The translations under genes and the position numbers were made by a program. Positions 42,071-51,749 of a stretch of 64,000 bases of DNA are shown here, piece after piece (the stretch's first letter is position 1; each line of letters begins with the position of its first letter). A model generated the notes under the pieces. That model made no database searches and was not told where the DNA came from. It saw only the letters and a program-made list of their open reading frames with translations. The stretch covers positions 158,849,983 to 158,913,982 of the forward strand of contig CM066319.1 in NCBI GenBank assembly GCA_033807775.1, read 5' to 3'. Origin of the DNA: Saussurea involucrata (taxonomy: Eukaryota > Streptophyta > Magnoliopsida > Asterales > Asteraceae).

Positions 42071-43931
42071 GGCCATCAGTACCGCTCCGTAGAAGCCCTC
42101 AAGCGCCACATCAGCGCCACATCAGCTTTTCTCCTAACCCTCTCCTCAAGCCCTAAAGACCCGTAGCACTACCCTCAAGCCCTCTTGCCACCTCATTTTT
42201 TTTAATTCTTTTATTTATACATTTAATTATTTAACAACATAAAAATATTTATATATTTTTTAATAAATAAAAATAAGATAAATAATAAAAATAAAAATTC
42301 ATATCATTCATTAAAAAATTAAAAATTACAAAATACAAAACACTACCAATTATGATATTTTTTAATTTGCTCTTTTCTCGCTACCGTAGCCATCAAAGCG
42401 GGGCCCGAAAGGTGATCATGCAGCGTTATGAAAAACTCGAAGTCTTTATCAAATCGTTTTGCTCGTTCGTGTTCCAACTTTTCTCGTTCGAGTTCGAGTT
42501 TTTTCATTTTGTACTCCATTGTATCATCAATCTTTCTCGTTGAACGTCGTGAACAACTGAGTAACACTTTCGTTCGTATTCGACCCGCTCGTATTACTCG
42601 TTGATGTTTTTTTGCCTTGTTTCTCCCGATGGGTCGTTGAAGTTGCTCGATGAAGTTGTCGTCACCGTCATCATTGGAAGGGTTGGTACGTTTTGAACCC
42701 CGCGATGAAGTTGTCGTCATCGTTGGAACGGCTCCCCATTTTGGACATTTTTTGAGGACTTCCCAAGCTTGTTCGTGAGTGAAAGCAAACCCAAGTTGTG
42801 CTCGGTACCGTTCGTGTGCCGTTCGTGAAATGTCGGCCTCACTCATTCCGCTCCCTCTATTAGTGAGCAAGTTGTTGTAGATGCCGCCAAAAGAATTTAT
42901 TCTTTTATTGAGGTCGTTGAACTTGGTGTTGAGTTGATGAGTTGTTCTATAATTTCCGCGACCCATTAAACTAAAGAACACTTGCCCGACACGGGTCCAA
43001 AAACTTTCTACATTTATGTAAATTCAAGTATAAGAATATTAACAAGAATAATAATAATATTAATAATAATAATAATAACAATAACAATAATAATAATAAT
43101 AATAATAATAACAATAAAAATATTACCACCGGTTTGTGCGTTACCGATAACGGGGTCCTCCGAAACGTCAACCCACACCGACACTAACGCGAGTTCCTCC
43201 TCTTTACTCCACATCTGTTTGGGGGCTCTATTTTCATATTGTTTGTTTTTTCCTTTTCTCGTTGGTCTCGGTTTTGATGGTTCCGGGTTTGATGGTTGTG
43301 TGTAGATGGATTGTGGTGTGTGCGGGTTAGAATGTTGGGTTTCCGGAACAATGTCGTCGGCGAGATTGATTGCGGGTGAAGGAATATTGTAGTTGGTCGG
43401 AGTAAAACCTTGTTCAATCATACCGGGACGTGTAAGTTGGTAAGGAATTTGTTGCGGATATTGTTGGCGAAATTGTTGCGAAAATTGTTGCGAAAATTGT
43501 GGCGGAATTGGTTGCGAAAAGTGCGGATGATAACCTTGTTGTGCAAACGCTTGAAAACCAAGCTCCGGGTCTTCTTGCGGTTGCGGTGTATCCGGTCGGT
43601 TACGACGGGATGTAGGTGTTTTGTTTGGATTCATGATGAAATTTGATAGAGTTTGAGAGAATTTGAGAGGGTTTAAGAGAGTTTGAGAGAGTTTGAGAGA
43701 TTTTTGTGTGAAAAATAATATGGGTTTGAATTAATATATATAGTGTGATTAAATTGAATTTTTTTTTAAAAATAGCCGTTGACAACGGATTTATTTTCAA
43801 ATTATTAAAAAAAATAATAATAAATAAAATCACTCAACGGGTTTTGGAACCCGGGGCCCGAACCCACTCCCCCCGTACCACAGCCCGCATGAGCCCGCAG
43901 GAGCCCGAGCCCGCGTGCCATACGGATGGCC
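42071..43931 (-). mobile_element. PIF/Harbinger-type element carrying ORF1 only
   Basis: Ends GGCCATCAGTA and TACGGATGGCC with TSD TAA (42068-42070 and 43932-43934). It encodes a Myb/SANT-like ORF1 on the minus strand but no DDE transposase. A transposase must come in trans if it moves. Confidence 0.75.
42343..43634 (-). CDS. Harbinger ORF1, Myb/SANT-like DNA-binding protein (spliced)
   Basis: The N-terminal exon starts at 43634 (MNPNKTPTSRRNRP), is Gln-rich, then has a Trp-rich SANT-like segment ('KQMWSKEEELALVSVWVDVSEDPVIG'). A probable intron follows, with GT near 43126 and AG after an AT-rich stretch near 43006. The second exon continues 'FWTRVGQVFFSLMGRGNYRT...QLNTKFNDLNKRI' and ends at 42343 with a Lys/Glu coiled coil. 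This matches the ORF1/NAM-associated proteins often annotated in plants as 'glutathione S-transferase T3-like'. In PIF elements ORF1 helps bind TIRs together with the transposase. The splice sites are my estimate. Confidence 0.7.
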
Positions 43932-43934
43932 TAA

Positions 43935-44336
43935 AAAATAAAACCCATTAACTATTTTTATAAATTTCCATTAATCTTCATCCAAAAGAATTATGTAAAA
44001 CTAAAATTACTCCTAGGAGTTCAAAAGAAAAACCAACATGTATTCACATGTGATACGTTAATATCCACATGGAGATGCTCTCTATTTTGAATAGCAAATA
44101 GCAATAGCAATAGCAATAGCATTATAGCCTGTGTTATCATTAATCACAGCCCACAATTAACCCCCCTCCCCCACCCTGCAACCTCCGCCGTCTGAAACCT
44201 TGTCTCCCTAAACACCACCACTCTGTTAAAAGCCTTCCAAAGAATAATATCAACCTTCACTCTCTCTCTCTCTTCTCAATAAAACCCCATTTTCACCACC
44301 CCATTTTCACATACAACAATCCACCATTCAATTCAA
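43935..44336 (+). promoter_or_regulatory. Upstream region of the Dof gene
   Basis: 400 bp between the Harbinger-type element and the Dof start. It contains an (ATAGCA)n run near 44094-44130, a CT-rich stretch at 44262-44278 and CAATAAAACC at 44276. The promoter and 5' UTR probably lie here; no exact start site can be fixed. Confidence 0.4.
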
Positions 44337-44987
44337 ATGCCATCAGATTCCGCCGATCACCGTCGTACAACCACCGGAAAGCACCACCATCTGGGGGTCG
44401 GTGCACCGCCGCCTGAGCCGGAACACCTTCCTTGCCCACGATGTGACTCCACCAATACCAAGTTCTGTTACTACAATAACTACAACTTTTCTCAGCCACG
44501 TCACTTCTGCAAGGCCTGCCGCCGCTACTGGACTCACGGCGGCACGCTTCGTGATATTCCGGTGGGTGGCGGAAGTCGGAAGAATGCTAAGCGTTCACGT
44601 CCCTCCACCGCCGTATCATCGTCGTCGTCACATAACAATTACAACCACAACTCCGGGGTTTCCTCCGGCCGTCTAGACTACCACCGCCATACTGTTCCTG
44701 TGTTTCCGTTCGCCGGAGATCACGGCGGTGGGAGTTTCACGTCGCTTTTGAGTAATTCTCAAAGCACGGGGCTTTTTGGACTTGGACTTGGAGGGTTTGA
44801 CCAAGATTTGAGCTTTGGACTTGGAAGAACGATTTGGCCGTTTACCGACGGGGTTGTTGGGGGTAACACCGCGGGCGGCGGTGGTGGGAGTGGGAATACG
44901 TGGCAGGTGGAGAGTGGAGAAGGTGGTGGGGATTGTTTTGTTTTGCCGGATCTTGCGATTTCGACACCTGGCAATGGCATGAAGTAG
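44337..44987 (+). CDS. Dof zinc-finger transcription factor (216 aa)
   Basis: Plant-specific nuclear transcription factor binding AAAG-core DNA. The Dof finger is at residues 33-61 with Cys33, Cys36, Cys58 and Cys61 (CX2C-X21-CX2C). It is followed by the basic segment 'RRYWTHGGTLRDIPVGGGSRKNAKRSR', nearly the form seen in DOF3.4/OBP1-like and DOF1.6-like members. A Ser/His/Asn-rich linker and a Gly-rich C-terminal half with 'GLFGLGLGGFDQDLSFGLGRTIWPF' follow. It is a single exon, as is common in this family. The ATG in TTCAAATGCC is the first in frame. It is complete and the only clear host gene in the window. The exact orthologue cannot be named from sequence alone. Confidence 0.95.
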   Translation: MPSDSADHRRTTTGKHHHLGVGAPPPEPEHLPCPRCDSTNTKFCYYNNYNFSQPRHFCKACRRYWTHGGTLRDIPVGGGSRKNAKRSRPSTAVSSSSSHNNYNHNSGVSSGRLDYHRHTVPVFPFAGDHGGGSFTSLLSNSQSTGLFGLGLGGFDQDLSFGLGRTIWPFTDGVVGGNTAGGGGGSGNTWQVESGEGGGDCFVLPDLAISTPGNGMK

Positions 44988-45461
44988 AGGATTATGGTGT
45001 ATTTGATAATATTAATCAACTATTTTTAGTATTAGATTTTCAGAAATCTAGAAACCCTTTTGAGTGTTCAAATATTGTGAAATTTTAGCTTCGATTACGC
45101 TTATGAATCATGAGCAATTATGTATAAATCGTACAAATCTGTTACAATTCTGGTTGAGGGTGTCGTGATGAATCAATGAAATCAAACTTGGATGGTGTAT
45201 TTGGTTTGGGTTAGATGTTTTTATTTGATAATTCAAATTCACACTCGCCTTCCCTGGCATACCAAGGATTTTTGTCACCACATCAAAGTACCTGTAAAGT
45301 TGGCCAATGTGTTTTTAACTCTGATCAGTGTCACTGAAGCTTAATGATTAGTGTCATTGACACTAACTCGCTAAGCATCGAAGCCAGACACTAGAACCTC
45401 ATACGTACCGTTTAGGTTTTGGGACCATCGCAAGGAGCTATGCTCCTAGACTTGGCAAGTA
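44988..45461. other. Downstream region of the Dof gene
   Basis: AT-rich 3' flank, likely including the Dof 3' UTR to roughly 45220. No further gene is recognised. Confidence 0.45.
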
Positions 45462-45708
45462 CAGGTGTGCAAAGGCGGGTACCCGGCTAAATTCATGGAA
45501 CCGGTCCTAGAACTGGCGATTCTTGAAATGAAGGAACCGAAACTTGTTACACCGATTCTTTATATTTGGGAACCGGTCTCGGAACCATCGATTCCGGGTA
45601 CCCGGTGTTTACCTTTTATTTTATTTTTATCATTTCATACTATAAAAAACTAATTGTTGGTTTATTACAAATTCGCAACATAAAAAAATAAATAGGGAAT
45701 TTAATTAA

Positions 45709-46083
45709 GGGAAATTAATTAAAATACCCCAAGTTTAACCAACTGTTACCGAAATACCCTAAATTTTTTCAACTTTGCAAAAATGCCCAAAATACCCGCG
45801 ATGGGGTCCCGCGATCGCGGGATACGCTGACGTGGCACGTATTTTGGGGCCAAATGGCCCGCGAAGCCCCTCAACTTTGGCCGCGGTGCACTTTTGGTCC
45901 CTGCCCGCGATGGCCCAAAAAATTACAGTTTTGGTCCCTGAAATTTTACACTTTTGGTCCCTGAAAATTTACACTTTTGGTCCCTGTACTTAGACGAATC
46001 TTGCATGCTTTTACTGTTTTTTTCCACAATTATTGCACTTTGAAGACCGATTTGTGGTTGAAATTCATTTGCATGTTTGAGAT
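45709..46083 (+). repeat. MULE-1 left TIR
   Basis: Inverse of 50293-50671. It contains the palindrome CCCGCGATCGCGGG near 45809, repeated CACTTTTGGTCCCTG units (45890-45985), and a distal part ending in ATTCATTTGCATGTTT. It presumably holds the transposase-binding sites and the promoter for the plus-strand ORF. Confidence 0.85.
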
Positions 46084-46215
46084 TTCATCCATAAATACCA
46101 GTAAGATGCAATTCACAATTCACACTTCCTCTTGCTTTCTTTCTTGATTTCTCTCTTGCTTTCTTTCTTTGAATTGTTTTCTCTCTTGATTTCTCTTCTC
46201 TCATTTAATCCACAA

Positions 46216-46535
46216 ATGGCATCGTCATCAAACCATAAGGCTACTCCTGAAAAAATGCCACCTCAAATCGAGGTCGCCATAGCAAAAAAGGAAAAGGAGA
46301 TAGATGAACTAACAGAAGAGTGGAAAAAAATTATGGACAAGAAGGCAGTCCATTTGAGAAAGATCGAAGAAGACAGGGAGATCAAAAGGATGAAAGGGGA
46401 TATAAAAGCTAGGGAGGCTCGTGTCGTCGAGAACAAGAAGCAATTCACCATATTCTGCAAGACTTCGCAATTATTCAAGCGAAGGTAAACGAGAAGCAAG
46501 CTTGGATTGATGAAACTAAATCAATTTTTAAGTAG
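46216..46535 (+). pseudogene. MULE-1 convergent coiled-coil ORF ('ORF-B'), frameshifted
   Basis: A small, highly charged protein starting MASSSNHKATPEK, with Glu/Lys heptad-like segments ('AKKEKEIDELTEEWKKIMDKK', then 'EIKRMKGDIKAREARV'). The MULE-2 homologue at 62807-63130 shows that the full product would be about 107 aa. Here a 1-base loss near 46430 shifts the frame to a stop at 46486-46488; the original frame ends at TAG 46533-46535. It is transcribed toward the transposase gene, like mudrB relative to mudrA in maize MuDR, but I see no sequence resemblance to MURB. Function unknown. Confidence 0.65.
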
Positions 46536-46678
46536 GTGGTGGTTGTTTTAGTTGTTTTGTATTTTTTTTTCTTGTTTTGTATTTTTCTATTGTGTTGTTG
46601 TTTTGTATTTTTTGTTGTTGTTAATTTCTCTGAAAAGTAGTTTTTAAGTCGCTGAACCACGGTTAGGTTGGATACATC

Positions 46679-46905
46679 ATGCAAGGTCAAGTCAGAGGTT
46701 ACCTCATTCGTGGGCCTACTCCTCTTGTAGAATATATGACAACCCTCAACTCATTTGCTAAAGTGTGTGCGGGTTGTGGTACACAATGGCCATACGTGGT
46801 TGCAAAAGCAGAAGCCGTTGAAGAAGGGTCAGAAAGATTGAAGATGAAGAGCTTGTTGGATGGAATACAAACTAGCTGTGTTATCAATGTTCATTTAGAA
46901 GCATA
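46679..46905 (+). other. Unrecognised ORF segment, possible captured gene fragment
   Basis: An open frame from 46679 with 'PLVEYMTTLNSFAKVCAGCG' and 'VVAKAEAVEEGSERLKMKSL' looks protein-like, but I do not recognise it. It lies between ORF-B and the MATH fragment of MULE-1, where captured host sequence would be expected. Confidence 0.3.
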
Positions 46906-46925
46906 TGTATGTGTATATATATATA

Positions 46926-47128
46926 ATATGAAATGGGGTTTTGACAAGTTGGTATCACTAGACTCATTTAAGAATTGTGAAAATGGGTATTTGACGAATG
47001 ATGATTCATGTGTGTTTGGAGCTGAAGTGTTTTAAACACACATGAATCATCATTCGCCAAATACCCATTTTCACAATTCTTAAATGAGTCCAGTGATACC
47101 AACTTGTCAAAACCCCATTTAATATTCT
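46926..47128. repeat. Inverted repeat of a captured MATH-domain exon in MULE-1
   Basis: Plus strand 46928-47035 encodes 'KWGFDKLVSLDSFKNCENGYL' and a short remainder, typical of the MATH/TRAF-like domain of plant MATH and UBP12-type proteins. From 47036 the same segment runs in reverse (to about 47128) and extends to 47170 with 'NRRRFHEKN' on the minus strand. The arms are about 85-105 bp with a very short loop, so a transcript would fold into a long hairpin. Confidence 0.8.
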
Positions 47129-47180
47129 TCTCGTGAAACCTTCTCCTATTGCCATTCACGATATCTATAAACACATTCAA

Positions 47181-47575
47181 ATAATAATAATTTAAAACGA
47201 TTTAATGAATTAGTTAATATATGATTATTATGTTAATGCGATAGGAGTGAAACAAAATTGAAAAAAATAAGAGATGTACCATAAATTAAATAATTAACTA
47301 TAAGATTATGAATTTTAATGTATAACTGTATATGATATATATTAAAATATATAAATCCAAAAAAATTCAAGATTTGACTCATTTCGAACGTATCGAAGAG
47401 ACGATTATAATGGTGTAATTTATTAAAATTAAAACGTATCTAATATGAATATATTTATCATTTACAAACTAGATGTGTTATCAATGTTCATTTAGAAGCA
47501 TATGTATGTGTGTAAATATATCATTTACAAATCAGTGTTTAGATCAACAGTATCAAGCTGTGACGGGCCCGGGGT
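47181..47575. other. AT-rich interior of MULE-1
   Basis: No ORF. Contains a partial duplicate of 'TGTTATCAATGTTCATTTAGAAGCATATGTATGTG' type sequence (46878-46915 and 47476-47515), so this region was rearranged. Confidence 0.45.
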
Positions 47576-47701
47576 GTGACTGACAGAATGTCTCCTTGAC
47601 ACGGTTGAAGGGGCGGGATTTGGACACTCTCCACGAGTGTGTCCTACGCATTGGCACCGAGTACATCTTCGTTGTATCGAACTTTCACCACGTGATGGAC
47701 G
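47575..47701 (-). pseudogene. Untranslated C-terminal zinc-knuckle remnant of MULE-1 transposase
   Basis: Beyond the stop at 47702-47704 the same frame continues with 'CTRCQCVGHTRGEC', a CCHC knuckle identical to that in MULE-2. It is excluded from the product by the premature stop unless readthrough occurs. Confidence 0.7.
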
Positions 47702-50102
47702 TCAGTTGTTCTTTCTCGGTCTCCCGGCCCTGTTCTTATCCATTAAAGGTGGATAGCATGGTGGAAGCGGGTCGGGTGGATACACCCATGCTGCAGGGGG
47801 TCCAGCTGGGTTTATTACCTCCACGTATGTTTTCCGGTAATATTCGGACGTGAAGAAAGGTACAGCCAAGTCGCTACAATCTGTACGACCCATATATGTT
47901 GCTGCAGCGATGGCATGGCCGCACGGTAACCCAGATTTATCCCATTCGCGACACGAACAAAGGTGGTCTTCCATATTCACAATCGCGTTAATATAGTCAT
48001 CATGCACCTCGTACTTCCCATACCCGATTGCTCTTACCGGCCATGTCGCCGCAAGACGTGCCCTGTACTGAACGATATTCTCCGCCGTTGGTGTGAGTGC
48101 ATTTTGTATCTTAGCTCCTTTTAGGCGTCGAATTTGGTACCACTCTTGTTGAAAGGCCCGAAAGTAGTCAATAAGATTAACAATCAGACATCTACGCGCA
48201 AAACGGGAGAGTGCATTCACAGACTCTGCACTATTCGAGGTCAGAATGTCATACCGTTGTCCAGGAAAATGGGCCGCGGACCACCTCTCCGGTCCAGCAT
48301 CGTCAAAGACTTTGCCTGCTTCCTTGACACTGTATCGTAGCATATTCATGTACTTGTTAAACTCCCGATCCGTATATGCTCTGCATGCCGCCCAATAGAC
48401 ATCCTTGTAGGTGGTAATACGTTTGTCCTTGGATTTGGCGTTCATCTCCAAATGTCGACAGCATATGGCGTGAGGGGCGTTTGGGTACATGGCAGAGATT
48501 GCGGCGCTTATGGAAGGAGCCCTGTCGGACATAAACACCAACCCTTGCGGGTCTTCGATAGCTTGTCTCAACATGGACAGAAACCAAGTCCACTCGTCCC
48601 CGGTTTCGGACTTGCCTACGCCGAAAGCTACTGGAACGATGGAGTTATCCCCGTCCATGGCAACCGCCAGGAACATCATACCCAAGTAACGGCCCTTTAA
48701 ATGGGCTGCGTCTATTATCAGGACACGACGTAGATTTTCCAGAAATGTGCGGATCTGCAAAAACATAGGTTAAAATGTTATAGTTTATAATGTGTAAATG
48801 TTATAGTTTATAATGTGTAAACATATGACGTGTTAAAATACGTACCGCGGGTCCAAGGGCCACGAAGCACATCTCAAACCGTCCACGTGAATCGGTCCGT
48901 AGCTGCGTGACAGTACCAGGGTTCTGCAGCTGCAAATTATATAAATATGTCGGGAGTCGTTCATACGACTCCTCGAATGTGCCTCTCACCATAAACAATG
49001 CATGGCAGCGCGCACGCCACGCTTGGTGGTAATCAATCGTGACGCCGAACTGCCGGTGAACGTCGTGGACGATGTCCTTTGGACGCAATGACCTGCTAAC
49101 ATCAAGAAATTTGTTTTTCAGGATCGCACCCAAAGTCTTTTTGCCGGCTTGTTTGTGGTGGGGATTAAGTTGCGTCCTCGTACAAGTGTGTACGTCGTGC
49201 AACTTTCTAATCATTATCGCCCTTCCTTTGGGACCCGTGTGAATCGCGTACAACCTCCACTCACACTTTTCTCTAGCACATTCAACTACGTATTTGCTTT
49301 TGTCAGATGCCCGCACGCGACTTTGGAAACCCTCTTCCAAGAACTTGAGTCCGATCTGACTTGCTAAGAGATCATTCGAATCGAATATCTGACCTGCTGT
49401 TAAACTTTCACTGCGAATATAAGGTGTAGGTTTGTAGCTTTGTGTCTGGGTATGGGAGTCTGGAAGAATAGGGGGCATATCAAAAAAGTCATTTATCTGA
49501 CTACATGATTTTCTACTAGGGGTATATTCTTCGTGATCATCATTATCGGTGTCTGATCTGTCTATTTCAGAATTACCCGTTCTGAAAACGTGGGTTTCGT
49601 CATCAGCAACTCCAGCAGTACGCCATTCGTGTGGTTGTGGTGGTTGTTGTTGTTGAGAATCAGGCTGCTCTATTTGTTGAGAATCAGGATGCTCTATTTG
49701 TTGAGAATCGCCCTCCTCGTCACCGTCGTCGTCACCGTCGTCGTCACCGTCGTCGTCACCGTCGTCGTCACCGTCGTCGTCACCGTCGGATACGCCGGGA
49801 TACACAAAGACTAATGGGGGTCTTTCTGAATCGGCTGCAAGGTGCAGAAAAGTAGAGATATCCCCATCGTTGGATAAATCCACAAATGACCCATCGCCAT
49901 TTTTAAATACTAACTTGCAAATATCAGAAGAGTTGATTCCACATTTTTGCATGGCGTATGCAACAAACTTCTGATAAGTGTAGTTTATTGACACTTTTAT
50001 ACCATGCTTAGATTTATAAGCAAAATTCCACTCATTGTTATCTTGCACCCATTCACCATCAAAACAGAAATATAGCTTAGCTTTTGCAACAGATGAACTC
50101 AT
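47702..50102 (-). CDS. MULE-1 transposase (mudrA-like), spliced, 769 aa
   Basis: DDE transposase of the Mutator superfamily. Exon 1 is 50102-48846 and exon 2 is 48754-47702, with a 91-bp phase-0 GT-AG intron (48755-48845); both exons are whole codons. N-terminal PB1-like region (residues 1-105), acidic Asp-rich tract, then a WRKY-GCM1-type DNA-binding finger (CAREKC...HTC) near 265-300. Catalytic residues likely Asp434 (VLIIDAAHLKG), Asp496 (FMSDRAPS) and Glu596 (SNSAESVN), with CCRH at 517-520. SWIM finger Cys685, Cys687, Cys697, His699. A stop after 'RAGRPRKNN' removes a C-terminal CCHC knuckle that MULE-2 still encodes. No other lesion, so it may be functional. Confidence 0.9.
49718..49790 (-). 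repeat. 12-bp tandem repeat coding an Asp-rich tract in MULE-1 transposase
   Basis: Six or so copies of CACCGTCGTCGT (plus strand) encode repeated Gly-Asp-Asp-Asp. The MULE-2 counterpart is shorter and irregular. Confidence 0.85.
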
Positions 50103-50292
50103 TTTTTCAGTAGTATCTCAAACACAAAATATTGCAGAAAGAAATATTCCAACAATGAAATCGTTGTGTGGGGATTATGGCTTGAATTTTACGTCTATTT
50201 ATCAATGAAACAACCAACATATCAGAAAACCAATCTCTCATTTCATCCACAAACTGGTATTCCAAAAACATTGATTTAACATTGATTGAAAC

Positions 50293-50671
50293 ATGCAAAT
50301 GAATTTCAACCACAAATCGGTCTTTAAATTGCAATAATTGTGGGAAAAAACAGTAAAAACATGCAAAATTCGTCTAAGTATAGGGGCTGAAAGTGTAAAT
50401 TTTCAGGGACCAAAAGTGTAAAATTTCAGGGACCAAAACTGTAATTTTTTGGGCCATCGCGGGCTGCGATCGCGGGCAGGGACCAAAAGTGCACCGCGGC
50501 CAAAGTTGAGGGGCTTCGCGGGCCATTTGGCCCCAAAATACGTGCCACGTCAGCGTATCCCGCGATCGCGGGACCCCATCGCGAGTATTTTGGGCATTTT
50601 TGCAAAGTTGAAAAATTTTAGGGTATTTTGGTAACAGTTGGTTTGACTTGGGGTATTTTAATTAATTTCCC
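50293..50671 (-). repeat. MULE-1 right TIR, probable transposase promoter
   Basis: Mirror of 45709-46083. The transposase ATG at 50102 lies about 190 bp inside it. Confidence 0.85.
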
Positions 50672-51140
50672 TTTAATTAAAATACCTAAATTTGACTTTG
50701 ACTTACCAAAATACCCATTTTCTCTCTGATTTTACCAAAATACCCATTTTTTCCGCGATGGGCCTCGCGATCGCGGGCTAGGGCCTACGTGTCACCCCTG
50801 TTGGGCCAAAGTGTCCCGTGGAGCCCCCCAACTATGCCCGCGGTGACACTTTTGGTCCCTCCCCGCGGGGGTTGCCCGCGATAGGCAATTTTTTTTTCAT
50901 TTTTGGTCCTTTTTTGCAAAAAAATTACATTTTTGGTTCTTTTTTGCCCGAATCTTTGCATGCTTTTACTGTTTTTTTCCACAATTATTGTACTTTGAAG
51001 ACCAATTTGTGGTTCAAATTCACTGGCTTGTTTCATCAATGTTGAATCATTGTACTTGAAATACCAATTTGTGGTTGCAATTTATGTTGGTTGTTTCATC
51101 AATGTTGGTTGTTTCATCCATAAATATCAGTAAAATGCAA
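50672..51140 (+). repeat. MULE-2 left TIR (main part, displaced by MULE-1)
   Basis: It continues MULE-2 from the TTTAATTAA duplication. It pairs with 63180-63581 and carries GCGATCGCGGG near 50767 and the TTTGGTCC segments. Confidence 0.82.
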
Positions 51141-51314
51141 TCCATAATTCACACTCATTCCATACTTCTTTCTTGCTTTCTTTCTTCAGTATTTTGTTTT
51201 TGAGATACTACTGAAAAAATGAGTTCATCTGTTGCAAAAGCTAAGCTATTTTTCTGTTTCGATGGTGAATGGGTGCAAGACAACAATGAGTGGAATTTTG
51301 CTTATAAATCTAAG

Positions 51315-51713
51315 TGTAAAGCCCGTGTTCCGGTATGGTTTTACTTTAATTTTTTTAGTTATTTAATTATTTCTTTTTATTATTAGTTATCCTTCTCGTA
51401 TCAGTTTGGCATTAGCGGGGATTGACGGAAGGACCAAATGTGTAATATAGTTTTAAACTTTAAGCATTTAACACAGAGTTGAAAAGGCAGGGACCAAATG
51501 CGTCAAGATGGGATTTTGGTTGCATGGGGTCGGCCCATATTGGAACCGACCCTTTTCCTCTCGGTTTCTTTTCACGACGCCTCAAGGGTAAAAAGAAAAC
51601 CCTACTTCCCTTTTTCCTATCTTCTTTGCCTTCATCGCCAAGCTCATTCTCTCCCTTTTCCTTGCTGCCGCCGTGAACCACCCACCACCACTAGCACCGC
51701 CGCTGTTTTCTGC

Positions 51714-51749
<36 letters not shown>

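Larger units (their letters stand above)
45709..50671 (-). mobile_element. MULE-1: coding Mutator-like element nested in the MULE-2 left TIR
   Basis: A perfect 9-bp TSD TTTAATTAA (45700-45708 and 50672-50680). TIRs of about 375 bp (45709-46083 and 50293-50671) start GGGAAATTAATT. It holds a spliced transposase gene (minus, from the right TIR) and a convergent coiled-coil ORF (plus, from the left TIR), with captured sequence between them. The TSD is part of the MULE-2 terminus, which fixes the order of insertion. Confidence 0.93.

Noticed and set aside
42982..43305. Plus-strand ORF with a poly-Ile tract
   Set aside because: It is the antisense of the AT-rich intron of the Harbinger ORF1.
44293..44537. 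Minus-strand ORFs across the Dof gene
   Set aside because: They are antisense frames of the GC-rich Dof coding sequence.
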